Assembly (NCBI RefSeq): GCF_000372725.1
Contig: NW_005201349.1
Location: 140,323 to 204,322, forward strand
Direction: 5' to 3'
Length of the DNA: 64,000 nucleotides
Source: Emiliania huxleyi CCMP1516
Taxonomy: Eukaryota; Haptophyta; Isochrysidales; Noelaerhabdaceae
The translations under genes were made by a program, and so were the position numbers. This document shows positions 18,998 through 29,659 of this stretch, in pieces; the first letter of the stretch is position 1; every line of letters begins with the position of its first letter. The notes under the pieces are model-generated. The model saw only the letters and a list, made by a program, of their open reading frames with translations. It did no database searches and was not told the DNA's origin.

Positions 18998-19171
18998 TTA
19001 ACCCTGGTAGGTGGATTGTCCAAAATACGTCAGTCTCGCACGCCTGCGCTAGGTCTGACACCCGACCGCCCCCCCCTCCCTAATATTAACCGGTCAGAGT
19101 ACATTTTGGCCGGCTAATGTTAGGAAGGGGAGGCCAAAAAACGCACATTTTTGTCCACCTACCAGGGTTAA
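18998..19171. mobile_element. 174-bp piggyBac-type MITE flanked by TTAA
   Basis: TTAACCCTGGTAGGTGGA at 18998-19015 is the perfect reverse complement of 19154-19171. TTAA sits at both outer ends, as in piggyBac target duplications, and the termini begin CCCT like piggyBac ends. A second, imperfect inner inverted repeat (CCCTCCCTAATATTAACCGG against CCGGCTAATGTTAGGAAGGG) makes the unit a nested foldback. There is no coding capacity, so it would depend on a transposase elsewhere. Confidence 0.8.
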
Positions 19172-20162
19172 TCAGCTGGACCGAATTTTACCAAGTTGGA
19201 CGCCGTTGGACGTATCCAGTGTTCACTGTCTACGTGTAGCGACGGGCGGCTGCGCGATAGCTGCTTTGTCGGTCCCGTGAGCCAAGTCAGCGTCGGGCTG
19301 GCTACATGTTCGCTCGCCGTGGTCACAAGCCATCGAGGAAGCCACCCTACCAGGGCCACAATCGCGTTGCGGATCAGTGGCGGTGGCGAGCCTTTGGCGC
19401 ACAGCGTGAGCATGCCAGCACGGCTCGCATCAGGGCTGCACCCGTCGCCGAGCACCTCGTGCACTCCACACGGACCGGGCGATGCCACGAGCCCGCTGCG
19501 CGGCTGCACCGAGTGACTCTCTGTGGCAGGAAGTGCACTTTTATGCCACATGTACATGTTCGCGTTGTCTCGCAGCATGCCGAGTGGGCCTTCTGTCTCT
19601 GAGGAAGAACCGAAATGCGAATTCGCGCCCTGCCGATCTCCGAGTGGTCAACCGGAGAGGTCTGTGGACACGTGTGCAGTCGAGGCAGCCGCGATCGGCG
19701 CGTCTCTGGCATCTGCGTGGTGAGCACCCTGGCGGTATGCGTGCGCAGCAGCCTCAACGCAGGGCCAGAGATGACGTGTCCGGTCGGAGGTGGAGCGCTA
19801 CCAACGGCTCGAATGGTTCCTCGCGGGTCGGATTCCGTCCACGCGCACGCGTCGGGCACCCGCTCAGCAGCACCGAGGGGTATCTGTCGCGTCGCAGCCA
19901 TCGTGTGCTGCAGCCTCCGGCAAACCAGTGCCGGCAACTGGCCACCATCGATACACGGAGAACCGCTCGCAGCCTCGCACGAGTCAGCCCAGAGGCGATC
20001 GATGGGCGGGAGAGGCCTCTGGCACGGACATACAGCTCGGGCCCGACGGACGGCGCGAGGGGGCGATCTCGCGCGGGTCCAACTTTGGCCTGTGGAGGCG
20101 TGAAGAGGGGAAGGAAAAGCCGATCTTTTTTCTTTATTACATGTCTCATAGCCCCTATATCC

Positions 20163-20247
20163 TTTTTCTGTAGTTTGGTTGGTAGTTTGGTTTCTCTATG
20201 TATTCTAAAGGCGCGGCGCCAAACTACAAACCAAACTACAAGAAAAA
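20163..20247. repeat. 85-bp foldback with TTTGGT-rich arms
   Basis: TTTTTCTGTAGTTTGGTTGG continuing to 20190 pairs with 20219-20247 over about 28 bp with few mismatches, leaving a loop of about 28 nt. The arms themselves are a tandem of TAGTTTGGT. It could be a small MITE or a hairpin RNA. There is no promoter evidence. Confidence 0.65.
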
Positions 20248-21323
20248 GACATTGTCCTAGTCAATCGATAAAAGAGTTTAAACAAAAGAATAAAAAAGAA
20301 TCAGGAATCTTCCCCTGGCGCGCCTCAATTGAACGAACCCACGCCGAGCGACGCTCCCGGCGTGCGGATCTTGCTTGACAGGTGCCTCGCTGCGTGCGCC
20401 GCTGCGCCTGCGCTCGGCCCTCGCTGCCTGCGCCTGTCTGTCAGCCTGGACACGCTCACGGCGCTCGCGGCGCAGTCACTGCGGCTGGTCTGAGCGGGCG
20501 GCATGCTGCGGCTCCACACTGCCACTGCAGTCTCTAGGCAGAGAGGAGCCAGTACTCCTCTGTTCAACGCATAGGCGATCGCAACTCGACCCCTGCCACC
20601 GCGCTGGCGCGTGCTGCCGCTCGTGTCTGCGCGACAGTTCCGATGAAACCGTGCTCCCCTCCCGTGACGGCCCGAGCCTCAACTCCAGGCTCAGCTGAGA
20701 GATATACTGCTACTGGTGGCTGAGCGTCGGAGGTGCCCTCTCAGCTATGTGTCTTGGTCCGTGAGGACCGTCTGCCAGCTCCCCTGGTCATGCGCTAGCC
20801 GTCTAGGCCGATCGGTCCCCGGCGGGCGTATTTGTGTGTTGCTGCTGCGGCCTCGCAGTAGCCTTGCCGGGCTGCCCCCAGCGAAAGATAACTTCAACAT
20901 TCACTTCAACACTGGCGATGCGGCAACCGCTACACGCGCATAGGTCACACGCAACACGTGGGCAGCCTCCCCCCCCGTGAAAAGTCCATGAGTCGCCGTC
21001 AGGCCGTCGGACTGGGCGCCACTGGTGTGCAGCAGTGATTCCCGCAAGTCGCCTTGGTGCTCGCGATAGCCCTCGCCGCCCCTCACTTCGCCCCCGGGCC
21101 AAGCCTCCGGCGCCGTGTCTACCCCACCGCCCCCGACTTGGACGCCTGAGGCTCGGCTGTGTCCGAGTGTGCATGAAACACGAGAAAACACGAGGGCCTT
21201 TTTGTGGGAAAGCCGACTTTGCCCCTTAAGGTTTCCAAGCGGCTGGTGGCAGTTTAGCCTGGGGTTCTTAAAAGCTGAGACAGAGATACTACCGACAGAT
21301 AACCTAGCTACCAGTAGCTATGA

Positions 21324-22748
21324 CTAGTAGATTTGCTGTGCATCGGCAGCGGCCGCGGCCGCAGTTGTAACGGCGGCGGTGAGCTCCTCGGCAGGCCGCT
21401 CCTGGGAGAGAAGTGCGGGAAGAGTGCTGGGGGCGGAGCCGGGGTCGATATCGTTCGCGGCCGGCGCGGCGTGGCGCGCTGCTCGCCTTGGGCAGCGCTC
21501 GCGGAATCCAAACGGCCCGGTGGCCGCAATCCTTTTCATGCGCCACAGCGTCGCGTACGTGCGGAGGTCGCAACGTGCAGCGTCAGCGAGCAGCAGCCTG
21601 GACGCGGTGTCGTGCAGCGCAGCCACCGTTGCCCTCTTGGTCTGCTCGAACATGACGTGCCTGGGGTGGTTGCTCAGGCTGACGTGCGGCACATGCCGGG
21701 GGGTGGGCCAGCCCATGCACGCCATGGCGCGGCGCATGTTTGCCGTCAAGTTCGCCACGTCGCCGAGAATATCAATCGACGCCAGACGCGAGGCGGCCAG
21801 CCGGGTCATCTGGTGCGGACACTGGAATGGGACGCTCGAGGCGTGCGTCGATCGCCAGCCAGCCGCCACGCTCGTGGCAGGCAGGTTGTAGCTGCTGTTG
21901 GTGAACTTGTTGTGGTTCTTTGTGATGTACGCGCCCGTCGCCGCCATGCGCGTCGTGAGGCCGGCAGCAAGCGGAAGCCACTCGCTCAACGGCACGAGCG
22001 CCGTGCGATGGTTGCGCCGAGGCGGCCACATTCGATACCACGACAGCATGTGCGCAGCCGGGTCGCGAATGAGCGCAAAGGTGACCAGTGCGCCCCCCGC
22101 GGCGGCATACCGACGGCGCAGCGCGCCCAGGCGCGGCAGGACGCCGAGCCAGTAATGGTTCTCGGCGTAGTGATGGAACTCCACCGCGAAGGACGACAAG
22201 TTCCACTGCGTCGCGCGGGGCAGCACCCTGTCGCCCTTCTTGTTGTTGGACCCGCCCCATGCGAGCGCGTCGCGGTGCAGGCTCAGAAACTCCGCGGCGT
22301 GCGCGTAGTCCAGGAAGGTGAAACCGGCCCGCTTGCTGTGCCCCAGCAGGTAGTCTCGGACGGCCGTGCCGCCACACTTGGCAAAGTGCACGAATAGGAG
22401 CGCCTTCGGCGACGGGGCCTGGTTGATCGCGTGCCGCGCTGCAGCTCGCGCATCGGCTCGGCTGCGCAGGTGCGGCGCACGTGGCCAGCTGGCCGTGGAG
22501 CGGCCGTCGCAGCTACAGTTGTAGCTCGATGCACCTGGAGGATAGCCGCACCAGATCATGCTGGTCTCATCCTTGCCGCTGGTCTCGTCCTTGCCACTGC
22601 AGCCGCGCAGCAGGAACCGGCCTCGGCATCCGCGAACCCACACGGACGGCGAGCGCTCGGCGGCATTTGTGCAGCCGAAGCTCCGCCCGAGGATGCACGG
22701 CGCGTAGCTTGACTGCTCAGCTAAAGTGATGCTGCAGCGCCCCGACAT
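21324..22748 (-). CDS. Sulfotransferase-family protein
   Basis: LLFVHFAKCGGTAVRDYL (about residues 117-134) matches the 5'-phosphosulfate loop of PAPS-dependent sulfotransferases, and ALIRDPAAHMLSWYRM (about 224-240) matches the 3'-phosphate block (RDP..R/H..S). The remaining His/Trp-rich sequence and the MGWPTPRHVPHVSLSNHP segment fit carbohydrate (Golgi type II) sulfotransferases. The reading frame is open upstream to 22973. I start at the ATG at 22748 because the further upstream sequence looks non-coding, but an upstream exon with a signal anchor is possible. The C-terminal ~60 residues are Ala/Pro/Thr-rich. Expected role: transfer of sulfate from PAPS to a glycan. The acceptor is unknown. 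Confidence 0.72.
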   Translation of the reverse strand: MSGRCSITLAEQSSYAPCILGRSFGCTNAAERSPSVWVRGCRGRFLLRGCSGKDETSGKDETSMIWCGYPPGASSYNCSCDGRSTASWPRAPHLRSRADARAAARHAINQAPSPKALLFVHFAKCGGTAVRDYLLGHSKRAGFTFLDYAHAAEFLSLHRDALAWGGSNNKKGDRVLPRATQWNLSSFAVEFHHYAENHYWLGVLPRLGALRRRYAAAGGALVTFALIRDPAAHMLSWYRMWPPRRNHRTALVPLSEWLPLAAGLTTRMAATGAYITKNHNKFTNSSYNLPATSVAAGWRSTHASSVPFQCPHQMTRLAASRLASIDILGDVANLTANMRRAMACMGWPTPRHVPHVSLSNHPRHVMFEQTKRATVAALHDTASRLLLADAARCDLRTYATLWRMKRIAATGPFGFRERCPRRAARHAAPAANDIDPGSAPSTLPALLSQERPAEELTAAVTTAAAAAADAQQIY

Positions 22749-22979
22749 TGCCCGCGCCCGCCGCAAGTGTCCATACAGGCGCCGGTTTGCCGCTGCAGCC
22801 GCGCCGCCCCGCTGGGCTTTGCGAGAGAGGCGCCGTGGGCGGTGCCAGGAGAAGGGGCAGATACTCGCATAATGTGGGTAAACGAAAAAAGTAGCGATAA
22901 ATTCGTCTACGTACGGCTTAGTGTGTGGTTGGGGTGGCCTCAGGCATCCCCAAGGGAGCCTCTGCGGTGCCACATAAGC

Positions 22980-23830
22980 AGCTGAGTGATTGTCGAGACT
23001 TTAAAGGATTCGTTTGAAGAAACGCAAACAAGACAAACGGTACTATGGTCACCAGTAAACGAAAATTCGACTTTGAGGGATCATATCTCAAAAGGCTGGG
23101 TGAGAGCATAGCATTATTGTTGCAGATTAGGCCGCATAAGGTCAAACTTGACCCCAGAAGCATCAAGAACCCGATGCTCCGGCTCGACTGTGCCGGCACA
23201 CTGCCTCCTCGCGCACGCTGCTCGCAGGCCGTTGCGGCCCGTGGTGCACCAGAGAGAGAGGTCGATATGTTGCCCCCGCCGGCGACCCCGCGCGGCTCAG
23301 GCCAGCCAGAAGGTGTGTGGTGACGGCACCGTGGCAGGAGTGCGGAGAAGAGCTCGCCGAACGCGAGCAGCAGATGGCCAAAGTGTGCCAGCGCGAGAGC
23401 CTCGCGAGCGGGCGCAGAAGGAGCTCGCCGTGACACGATGCCGGGCGGTGGTGGTGCTCTGGCGACTGTGCACAGTGGGCAAAGTCAGGCTGCAACAGGG
23501 CAGCACGTTGGTAGTGCCCTGCTGCAGCCTGGCCTGACATGCACAGGGCGAACAGAGGCGGTACTATCGTCCGGCGCTCGTCTAGGGGAAACCCGGAGCG
23601 CGAGGGCCCAACTTCAGAATCCTGCTTTTTGGGTTGGGTGGGTTGTTGGGTTGGGTTGGGTTGGGTCGGGTTGGGTTGTTCCGCGTGAGGTTTGATGGCG
23701 ACGCTGGGAACTACACGCTCGGTGTTGTTTCTCCGCCCGCGCGAGGCCTGGCGAGAGGCGGACCGCGTTGCGCCTCACATTGTACCTTGATCAGGCGTCG
23801 TCTTTTGGCGCCGGCCTGGGAGCTTACGCC
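22980..23830. other. Intergenic region between divergent sulfotransferase genes
   Basis: No gene recognised in about 850 bp. It carries a GGGTT-repeat at 23627-23690 just before the duplicated sulfotransferase block. Confidence 0.5.
23627..23690 (+). repeat. GGGTT microsatellite
   Basis: About eleven GGGTT units with GGGTG and GGGTC variants. It is G-rich on the plus strand and could form a quadruplex. Confidence 0.85.
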
Positions 23831-25019
23831 TGAGACTATGCGTGGATGCCCTGAGGGTTGGCCACGCGAGGTCGGACCCAACGGAGGCCAGCTGTGCCGC
23901 AAGAAGGACCGCGAGTCGATGGAATGGACTTGCGCTGACTGCTGGAAGCAGCTCGCTGGCGAGCCGTGGTGCGCTCCGTCCGGCACGTGTAGCGCCAGCC
24001 CGCCCTCGGCAGCAACGCTCGACAATCTGCTCATGTTGCGAGAGCCGACCAGCCTCCCCAGTCTGCCCATGTTTTGGCACATCCCGAAGGCGGCTGGGAC
24101 AGCGATGGAGGCATTGCTCGTTTTCCTGTATAACAAAACCATCTTGATCCACGAGCAGGCCAGTCCGACCGAGGCCACCTGGAAGCGTGTCAAGGCTGGC
24201 GGCAAGGTGGCCGGTGAGGACTCGCCATGGGTCGTGCATGAGCCAACTGAGATCACCGCTGCAGAGGTGGCGGCAGCCGCTGAGCAGTCCGGCGGCGCGA
24301 AGCTGGCCATCATGACCGACCTCCCCTTCATTAACCTGCCGCTCCTCAAGACGGTGCGCTGCCGCTTGTTCGCCGTATTTCGACAACCCGTGACGCGGGT
24401 GGTGTCGCTCTTCAACTACCTCCAGACCGCCACCTGGGAGCCAACCTACGGCAAGATACCTTCGAAGTTCGAAGCCTACATCGAATCTAGCACATTTGAA
24501 TCGCGGTGGCTTACCACTGCGCTTGCACTCCCGCCCGAGAAGTGGGCGATGGCAGACGCGCTCGGCTCCAAACGCCTGCTCGCGGAAGCCAAGCGCACGC
24601 TCAGCCGCTTTTGCCTGGTTGGGCTCTTCGACCGCTTGCCCGAGTCGTTGACGCGCTTTGAGACTTACTTCAACCTGCCGCACACGGGGAGCCCGGGTCT
24701 GCGAGCCAGGTTCACGACTGGTGACGGTGCTTGGAACCAGGCAGCGAAGGCTGCCGACAACCGCACCAGACTCGTCGAGGGCACCCCCCTGTGGACCAAG
24801 GCGAGCGCGCTGCAACTCAGTGCACCCGCTGAGGCGCGCCTTCTAACGAGTGTGTCTGCATGCAGGTTGAAGGGAAGCTGCAAAGCGACGTGGCTGTCTA
24901 CAAGCACGCGGCGCGTCTCTTTGAGCAGCAGGCAGGTCTGGTTGCTCCCGGCGCGGGTGAGGGCGCGCCCACGCCCAAGACAGCGCCCGAGACTCGGCTC
25001 ACGGCGGGCTCGAAACGTG
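23831..25019 (+). repeat. 1,189-bp tandem duplication, copy 1
   Basis: By eye identical to 25366-26554, offset 1,535 bp, starting TGAGACTATGCG and ending CGAAACGTG. Both boundaries fall inside sulfotransferase coding sequence. The near-perfect identity, intron included, means the duplication is very recent, under gene conversion, or an assembly artefact. Confidence 0.92.
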
Positions 25020-25114
25020 CAGTGAAAGAAAGAAAGAAAACACACAACCCAAGGGAGGGATGGGAGAACGGCACGCCGCCACCACACAGGGATTTTAAGG
25101 AGAGGAGAGTGTGA
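23838..25114 (+). CDS. Sulfotransferase, copy 1 of the duplication
   Basis: The PAPS-binding blocks are FWHIPKAAGTAMEALLVFLY (from about residue 79) and LFAVFRQPVTRVVSLFNYL (from about 177). The family's usual C-terminal pattern SDVAVYKHAARLFEQQ follows. A 65-nt GC-AG intron (24801-24865: AAG|GCGAGC, branch site CTAAC about 20 nt before CAG) is required to reach that C-terminus and fits in phase 0, giving 403 residues. The only upstream in-frame ATG is MRGCPEGWP, just inside the duplicated block, so unlike copy 2 this one lacks a signal anchor. After the block ends the frame runs 31 residues through unrelated Lys/Arg-rich sequence to a stop. It may therefore be a non-secreted or non-functional duplicate. 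Confidence 0.7.
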
Positions 25115-25255
25115 TGCGCTAGCCGTCGCCCACCCTGGGGAGTCTGCCTCTTCGTATCTCTTTTCGCAGTCTCTCGCCGCTTCTCGCTGCAACCTTCATG
25201 CCACCTCGCGGCCGTCCCACCACAAGTGGGCCGGGGTGGGAGGGGGGATGCCCAT
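25115..25255. other. Spacer between the duplicated sulfotransferases
   Basis: Non-coding. It contains GCTAGCCGTCGCCCACCCT at 25118-25136, whose exact reverse complement lies at 63340-63358 with weaker similarity beyond. This suggests a dispersed element. Confidence 0.5.
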
Positions 25256-27363
25256 ATGCAGCACCGCACCAATGCAGCCTTGCCGTCCGCGAACCGTGTG
25301 CAGGTACGGCCATCGCGCTTGCTCATCGTAGTCGCCGCCCAATGCGTCGCAAGCAGCGCGAGCTTTGAGACTATGCGTGGATGCCCTGAGGGTTGGCCAC
25401 GCGAGGTCGGACCCAACGGAGGCCAGCTGTGCCGCAAGAAGGACCGCGAGTCGATGGAATGGACTTGCGCTGACTGCTGGAAGCAGCTCGCTGGCGAGCC
25501 GTGGTGCGCTCCGTCCGGCACGTGTAGCGCCAGCCCGCCCTCGGCAGCAACGCTCGACAATCTGCTCATGTTGCGAGAGCCGACCAGCCTCCCCAGTCTG
25601 CCCATGTTTTGGCACATCCCGAAGGCGGCTGGGACAGCGATGGAGGCATTGCTCGTTTTCCTGTATAACAAAACCATCTTGATCCACGAGCAGGCCAGTC
25701 CGACCGAGGCCACCTGGAAGCGTGTCAAGGCTGGCGGCAAGGTGGCCGGTGAGGACTCGCCATGGGTCGTGCATGAGCCAACTGAGATCACCGCTGCAGA
25801 GGTGGCGGCAGCCGCTGAGCAGTCCGGCGGCGCGAAGCTGGCCATCATGACCGACCTCCCCTTCATTAACCTGCCGCTCCTCAAGACGGTGCGCTGCCGC
25901 TTGTTCGCCGTATTTCGACAACCCGTGACGCGGGTGGTGTCGCTCTTCAACTACCTCCAGACCGCCACCTGGGAGCCAACCTACGGCAAGATACCTTCGA
26001 AGTTCGAAGCCTACATCGAATCTAGCACATTTGAATCGCGGTGGCTTACCACTGCGCTTGCACTCCCGCCCGAGAAGTGGGCGATGGCAGACGCGCTCGG
26101 CTCCAAACGCCTGCTCGCGGAAGCCAAGCGCACGCTCAGCCGCTTTTGCCTGGTTGGGCTCTTCGACCGCTTGCCCGAGTCGTTGACGCGCTTTGAGACT
26201 TACTTCAACCTGCCGCACACGGGGAGCCCGGGTCTGCGAGCCAGGTTCACGACTGGTGACGGTGCTTGGAACCAGGCAGCGAAGGCTGCCGACAACCGCA
26301 CCAGACTCGTCGAGGGCACCCCCCTGTGGACCAAGGCGAGCGCGCTGCAACTCAGTGCACCCGCTGAGGCGCGCCTTCTAACGAGTGTGTCTGCATGCAG
26401 GTTGAAGGGAAGCTGCAAAGCGACGTGGCTGTCTACAAGCACGCGGCGCGTCTCTTTGAGCAGCAGGCAGGTCTGGTTGCTCCCGGCGCGGGTGAGGGCG
26501 CGCCCACGCCCAAGACAGCGCCCGAGACTCGGCTCACGGCGGGCTCGAAACGTGGGGGGGGTAGACGCTGCATACTCCCCCGGCGTGCAGCCGAGGCCAG
26601 GGTCGCTGCACCTTGCAGCGGGGATGCACGCAGGCTTGCACGCAGGCTCGTCGCGCGTCGCGGCCACTGCAGATCTGGCGGCTATGTGGGCGAGGCTCTC
26701 GGCGTGTACTCCTACTTGCCCGGCTGCCAAGGGACGTCGCCGACGGGCATCCACTGGACATACGTGCAGCCGCAGCATACTGGCACAGGCACCGTCCTCC
26801 GATACCTCTACACCAAAGGCATTGTGACCAACGCCACCTGCCAGCATCACCACACGGCACTGCCTTCGCCGGGAGTAACGCATGCGTTTGCCTTTGTGAC
26901 CAACCCGTACAAGAGGGTCGTGTCGAATGCGGGATTCTGGAAAATCCTCCAGGCGCCCACCGAGGCATTCCCCGACAAGGACCCAATCTGCCGCTTCAGA
27001 GCTTGGCTGCACGCGCAGGACTGCCCGCCCGTTCTGCCACAAACTGCCCTCTTGGCGTGCCACCCGGTGAAGTTTATCGGCCACACAAGTTCACTCGCGG
27101 CGGACCTTCGGACAGCACTGCTCGGTGTCGGCTACCCTGCCGGTGTCGGAGGCGGACGAGTGCCGCAGGAGATCGAGTTCGGAACCGGAAAAGACCAGCG
27201 GCACTGCATCACGAGCTGCTCCTCCAACAAAACGGATGCGCCATCGCTCGCAGACTGGTACGACCACGCCTCGCTGAAGAAGGTGCAATCTTGGTACCAA
27301 AGCGACTTCGAAGCGTACCACTTCTCGTTGGATCCGGCCATTGAACACCACCAAGCAACTTAA
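25256..27363 (+). CDS. Tandem two-domain sulfotransferase (copy 2 of the duplication plus a second domain)
   Basis: The start ATG gives MQHRTNAALP and then a hydrophobic signal anchor (LLIVVAAQCVASSASF, about residues 22-37) suited to Golgi type II topology. The first domain is the same as copy 1 (PAPS blocks near residues 118 and 216) with the same 65-nt GC-AG intron (26336-26400). The frame then continues without a stop into a second, different domain: VQPQHTGTGTVLRYLY (about 482) and FAFVTNPYKRVVSNAGFW (about 522) are degenerate versions of the same two blocks, and SWYQSDFEAYHFS resembles the family's end. Total 680 residues. The join near 26555 follows a run of eight G, so these could instead be two genes whose ends are fused by the duplication. 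Confidence 0.68.
25366..26554 (+). repeat. 1,189-bp tandem duplication, copy 2
   Basis: Partner of 23831-25019. Sequence before and after the block differs completely between copies, so boundaries are sharp. The right edge meets a G8 run. Confidence 0.92.
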
Positions 27364-27406
27364 CACTGGCACTAACACAGGTAATAAATAATATTAAACT
27401 AAGAAA

Positions 27407-27460
27407 ACGGACACCTCTACTAGGAGATGGGTAAAAAGGAACAGGTCCCCGCCCGTGCAC
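27407..27460 (-). repeat. Dispersed ~55-bp repeat, copy B
   Basis: Reverse-complement match to 5880-5937, about 45 bp beyond the stop codon of the two-domain sulfotransferase. As in copy A an A/T-rich stretch abuts the GTGTCCG end. Confidence 0.75.
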
Positions 27461-27787
27461 AGGTACACCACTCCAAGGAATTAAAGAAACAATAAAAACT
27501 GTTAGTTAGCAGTCCCCCTTCGTGTATGTTCGTAAGAGCCACTTACTGAGTAAGGAGACCGCGCGCGCCCGCGCGGGGGCGGCGCGCGGCTGGGGAGCTG
27601 TGGGCTGGGCGGAATCTGTCGGCCCCCCACGCAGAAAAAAGAACGCGAAAACGAAAAGGAGCGCCCTCTCTACTCTGCACTCTCGTGGTAGCCCGCAGCC
27701 AGAACCGGCGGCGTGTGGTTTTGCGAGTAAAAAAGAGAAAAGGATCGCGCGTCGGGTGCGTGGGGCTCTGACTCCCGCCCACTCAAC
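27461..27787. other. Intergenic, 3' side of two convergent genes
   Basis: No gene seen. Short A/T-rich stretch at 27475-27515, otherwise GC-rich. Confidence 0.5.
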
Positions 27788-29659
27788 TCACGCGCGTCCG
27801 CCGCGGCGGCCAGCGCGGCCGCCGCCGTTCCCGCGCCCGCGCCCGCCGCCGCGCCCAACGCCGCCGCCGCCGCCGTCCCTCCGCTCCTCCAGGCTGACCC
27901 GCAGAGCCCGCCCGCCCAACGTCTTGCCGTCGAGGGAGCGCACCGCCTCCGAGGCCGCCTCCGCCGTCTCCATCCGCACCTTCGCCATGCCGCGCGAGAG
28001 GCCGTCCGCCGAGGTGAGGACCTGCGCCGCCGAGACGGAGCGCCGCCCGGCGCAAGCCTCGATCTCGTCCACCAGCCTCGCCTCGCCCCACTCATAAGGC
28101 AAATTGTGCACAAACAGCCGCTGCGCAAAGTACCGCTTGCCTCCCCCTCCGCCGCCACCGCGCCCGCCGCCGCCACACCCTCCGCCGCGCCCGCCGCCGG
28201 CCTCTGCCGGCTGCACCCACGACGACTGGCCAGGGGCGCCGCCGAATGCCCCTTCGATGGGCACGAACCTGCTGCCGTCTGCGCCGAGGCTGAGGCCGGC
28301 GGGCTGTGCTGGCGTGGCGGCGAGGTGGTTGGCCAGCGCCTCGCCCGAGAGGAAGGCGCCTAGGAGAGCTCCGAGAAGGCTCCGGGAGAAGGCTCGGGGG
28401 ACGGGGGCAGCGCCTCGAGAGAAGGCGCCCTCGACAGTGGCCGCGTGCTCGGCGGAGGCGGCGCACCAGTCGCCTGCGATGCCGATGCGGTGCTCCGCGT
28501 CTGCCACCAGCAGGGGCGGGGTGGGGACGTGAGCCCGCGGGGCGACGAAAAGGGGTCGTCAGCGGCGGCGGCAGTGGCGGCGGCAGTGGCGGCGGCGGCG
28601 GCGCGGCGGCGGTGGCGGCGGTGGAGGCGCACCCCAGACGTAAGGGTCGTCCCACCTGCAGAGAGGCAGCGCGGCACCCCACAGCTGCAGCCTGGTGCGG
28701 AGGGGCTTGAGCGCCTCTGGCTCGAGCCCGACGGCGGCCTCGACCGCGCGGAGGAGCTTCGCCGTCACCTCCGCCTCCGCCTCAGTCCCGGCCAGCTGCT
28801 CCTGCGGCACCTTGTGCGCCTTGCCGAACGCGCCGGTGCTCAGGGCGGTCCAAACCTCGCCGCCCCCGTCGGCCGGAGCGTACTTTGCGGCATTGTTTGC
28901 CAGCCAGCGCAGCGGGCCGCCGCGCACCTCCGCCGCGTCGAAGTCGGAGGGCATCACCCCGGCCGGCGCCTCGAACGCCAGCGAGTAGACAGAGTTCAGC
29001 GTGAAGACGCCGCCGCCCTCGCGCCCTCCGCCGGGCAGCGAAGCGGCAAAGCGAGTGCGGAGGAGCGAGTGCACGTCGCGCGCCGGCACGCTCGAGGTCA
29101 GCCGCTCCGCGCATTTTCCATTGTGCGCAATCACGACCGCGTCGAAGCGACAGTCGTCGCCCGCGCCACTGGGCAGCCGCAGACGCCACATCCCGTCGCT
29201 CTCGTACGTGATGCCTCCGTTGGGCGGCACCCACACGTCCTGACGCACGTCGAGGCCGCGCGCCAGCGCCGCCGCGATGCCGCCCATGCCGTCCGCGCCC
29301 ACGTAGCGCACGGCGTCGCCCTCGACTGGCACAGCAGCAGCGCCTCCTTCCAGGGCAACAACTCGTGCCGGCCACTGCTTGACCAGCCCCTCGGTCTCCA
29401 GCTCCTTCATCAGAGCGCTGAAGCTGGCCGAGCGGGCGGTCGCGTACTGAGCGGCATGATCCACCGTCGCTCCGCCAGGCCAGGTGCGTGAGGAGCAGCG
29501 CCCGCCAGGAGCGTGCTTCCCCGTGTCGAAGCAAACGGCCTCGTGGCCGAGCTGCTGCAGCCGGCGGGCGCACGCCAGGCCGGCAATGCCGCCGCCGATG
29601 ACGGCTGTGCGTTGAGGAGTAGACTGGGTGAGCGCGGGCGCGAGCGGCATGAGGTGCAT
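27788..29659 (-). CDS. Renalase-like FAD oxidoreductase fused to an RRM and RGG tail
   Basis: The N-terminus carries a dinucleotide-binding motif TAVIGGGIAGLACARRLQQL, then an Asp-Thr at the end of beta2 and PGGRCSSR, as in renalase and related flavin amine oxidoreductases. The domain closes with IGIAGDWC...VEGAFSRG...SGEALANHL, the usual FAD-contacting C-terminus. A 132-nt GT-AG intron (28501-28632) splits the GDW-containing strand from the rest and joins in phase 1, giving 579 residues. Without any stop the same exon continues through a Gly-rich linker into an RNA-recognition motif (about residues 470-548) with RNP2 LFVHNLPY and RNP1 SRGMAKVRM, then an RG-rich tail. Flavoenzyme plus RRM is an unusual architecture. 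The start is the first ATG (MHLMPL), 199 bp from the divergent gene at 29859. Confidence 0.8.

Larger units (their letters stand above)
18387..21320. other. Gene-poor region
   Basis: About 2.9 kb with no recognisable protein, tRNA or rRNA. The first part has many TACCG/TTAGT words (18440-18600). Frames of up to ~300 codons exist (for example 19482-20378 plus) but have shuffled-looking composition and no domain. It carries a MITE (18998-19171) and a foldback (20163-20247). Confidence 0.5.

Noticed and set aside
19482-20378. 298-codon plus-strand frame
   Set aside because: Composition is erratic, it overlaps several equally long frames and it includes the foldback at 20163-20247.
23627-23690. 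Telomere-like repeat
   Set aside because: GGGTT units are irregular and interstitial, and do not match the common TTAGGG type.
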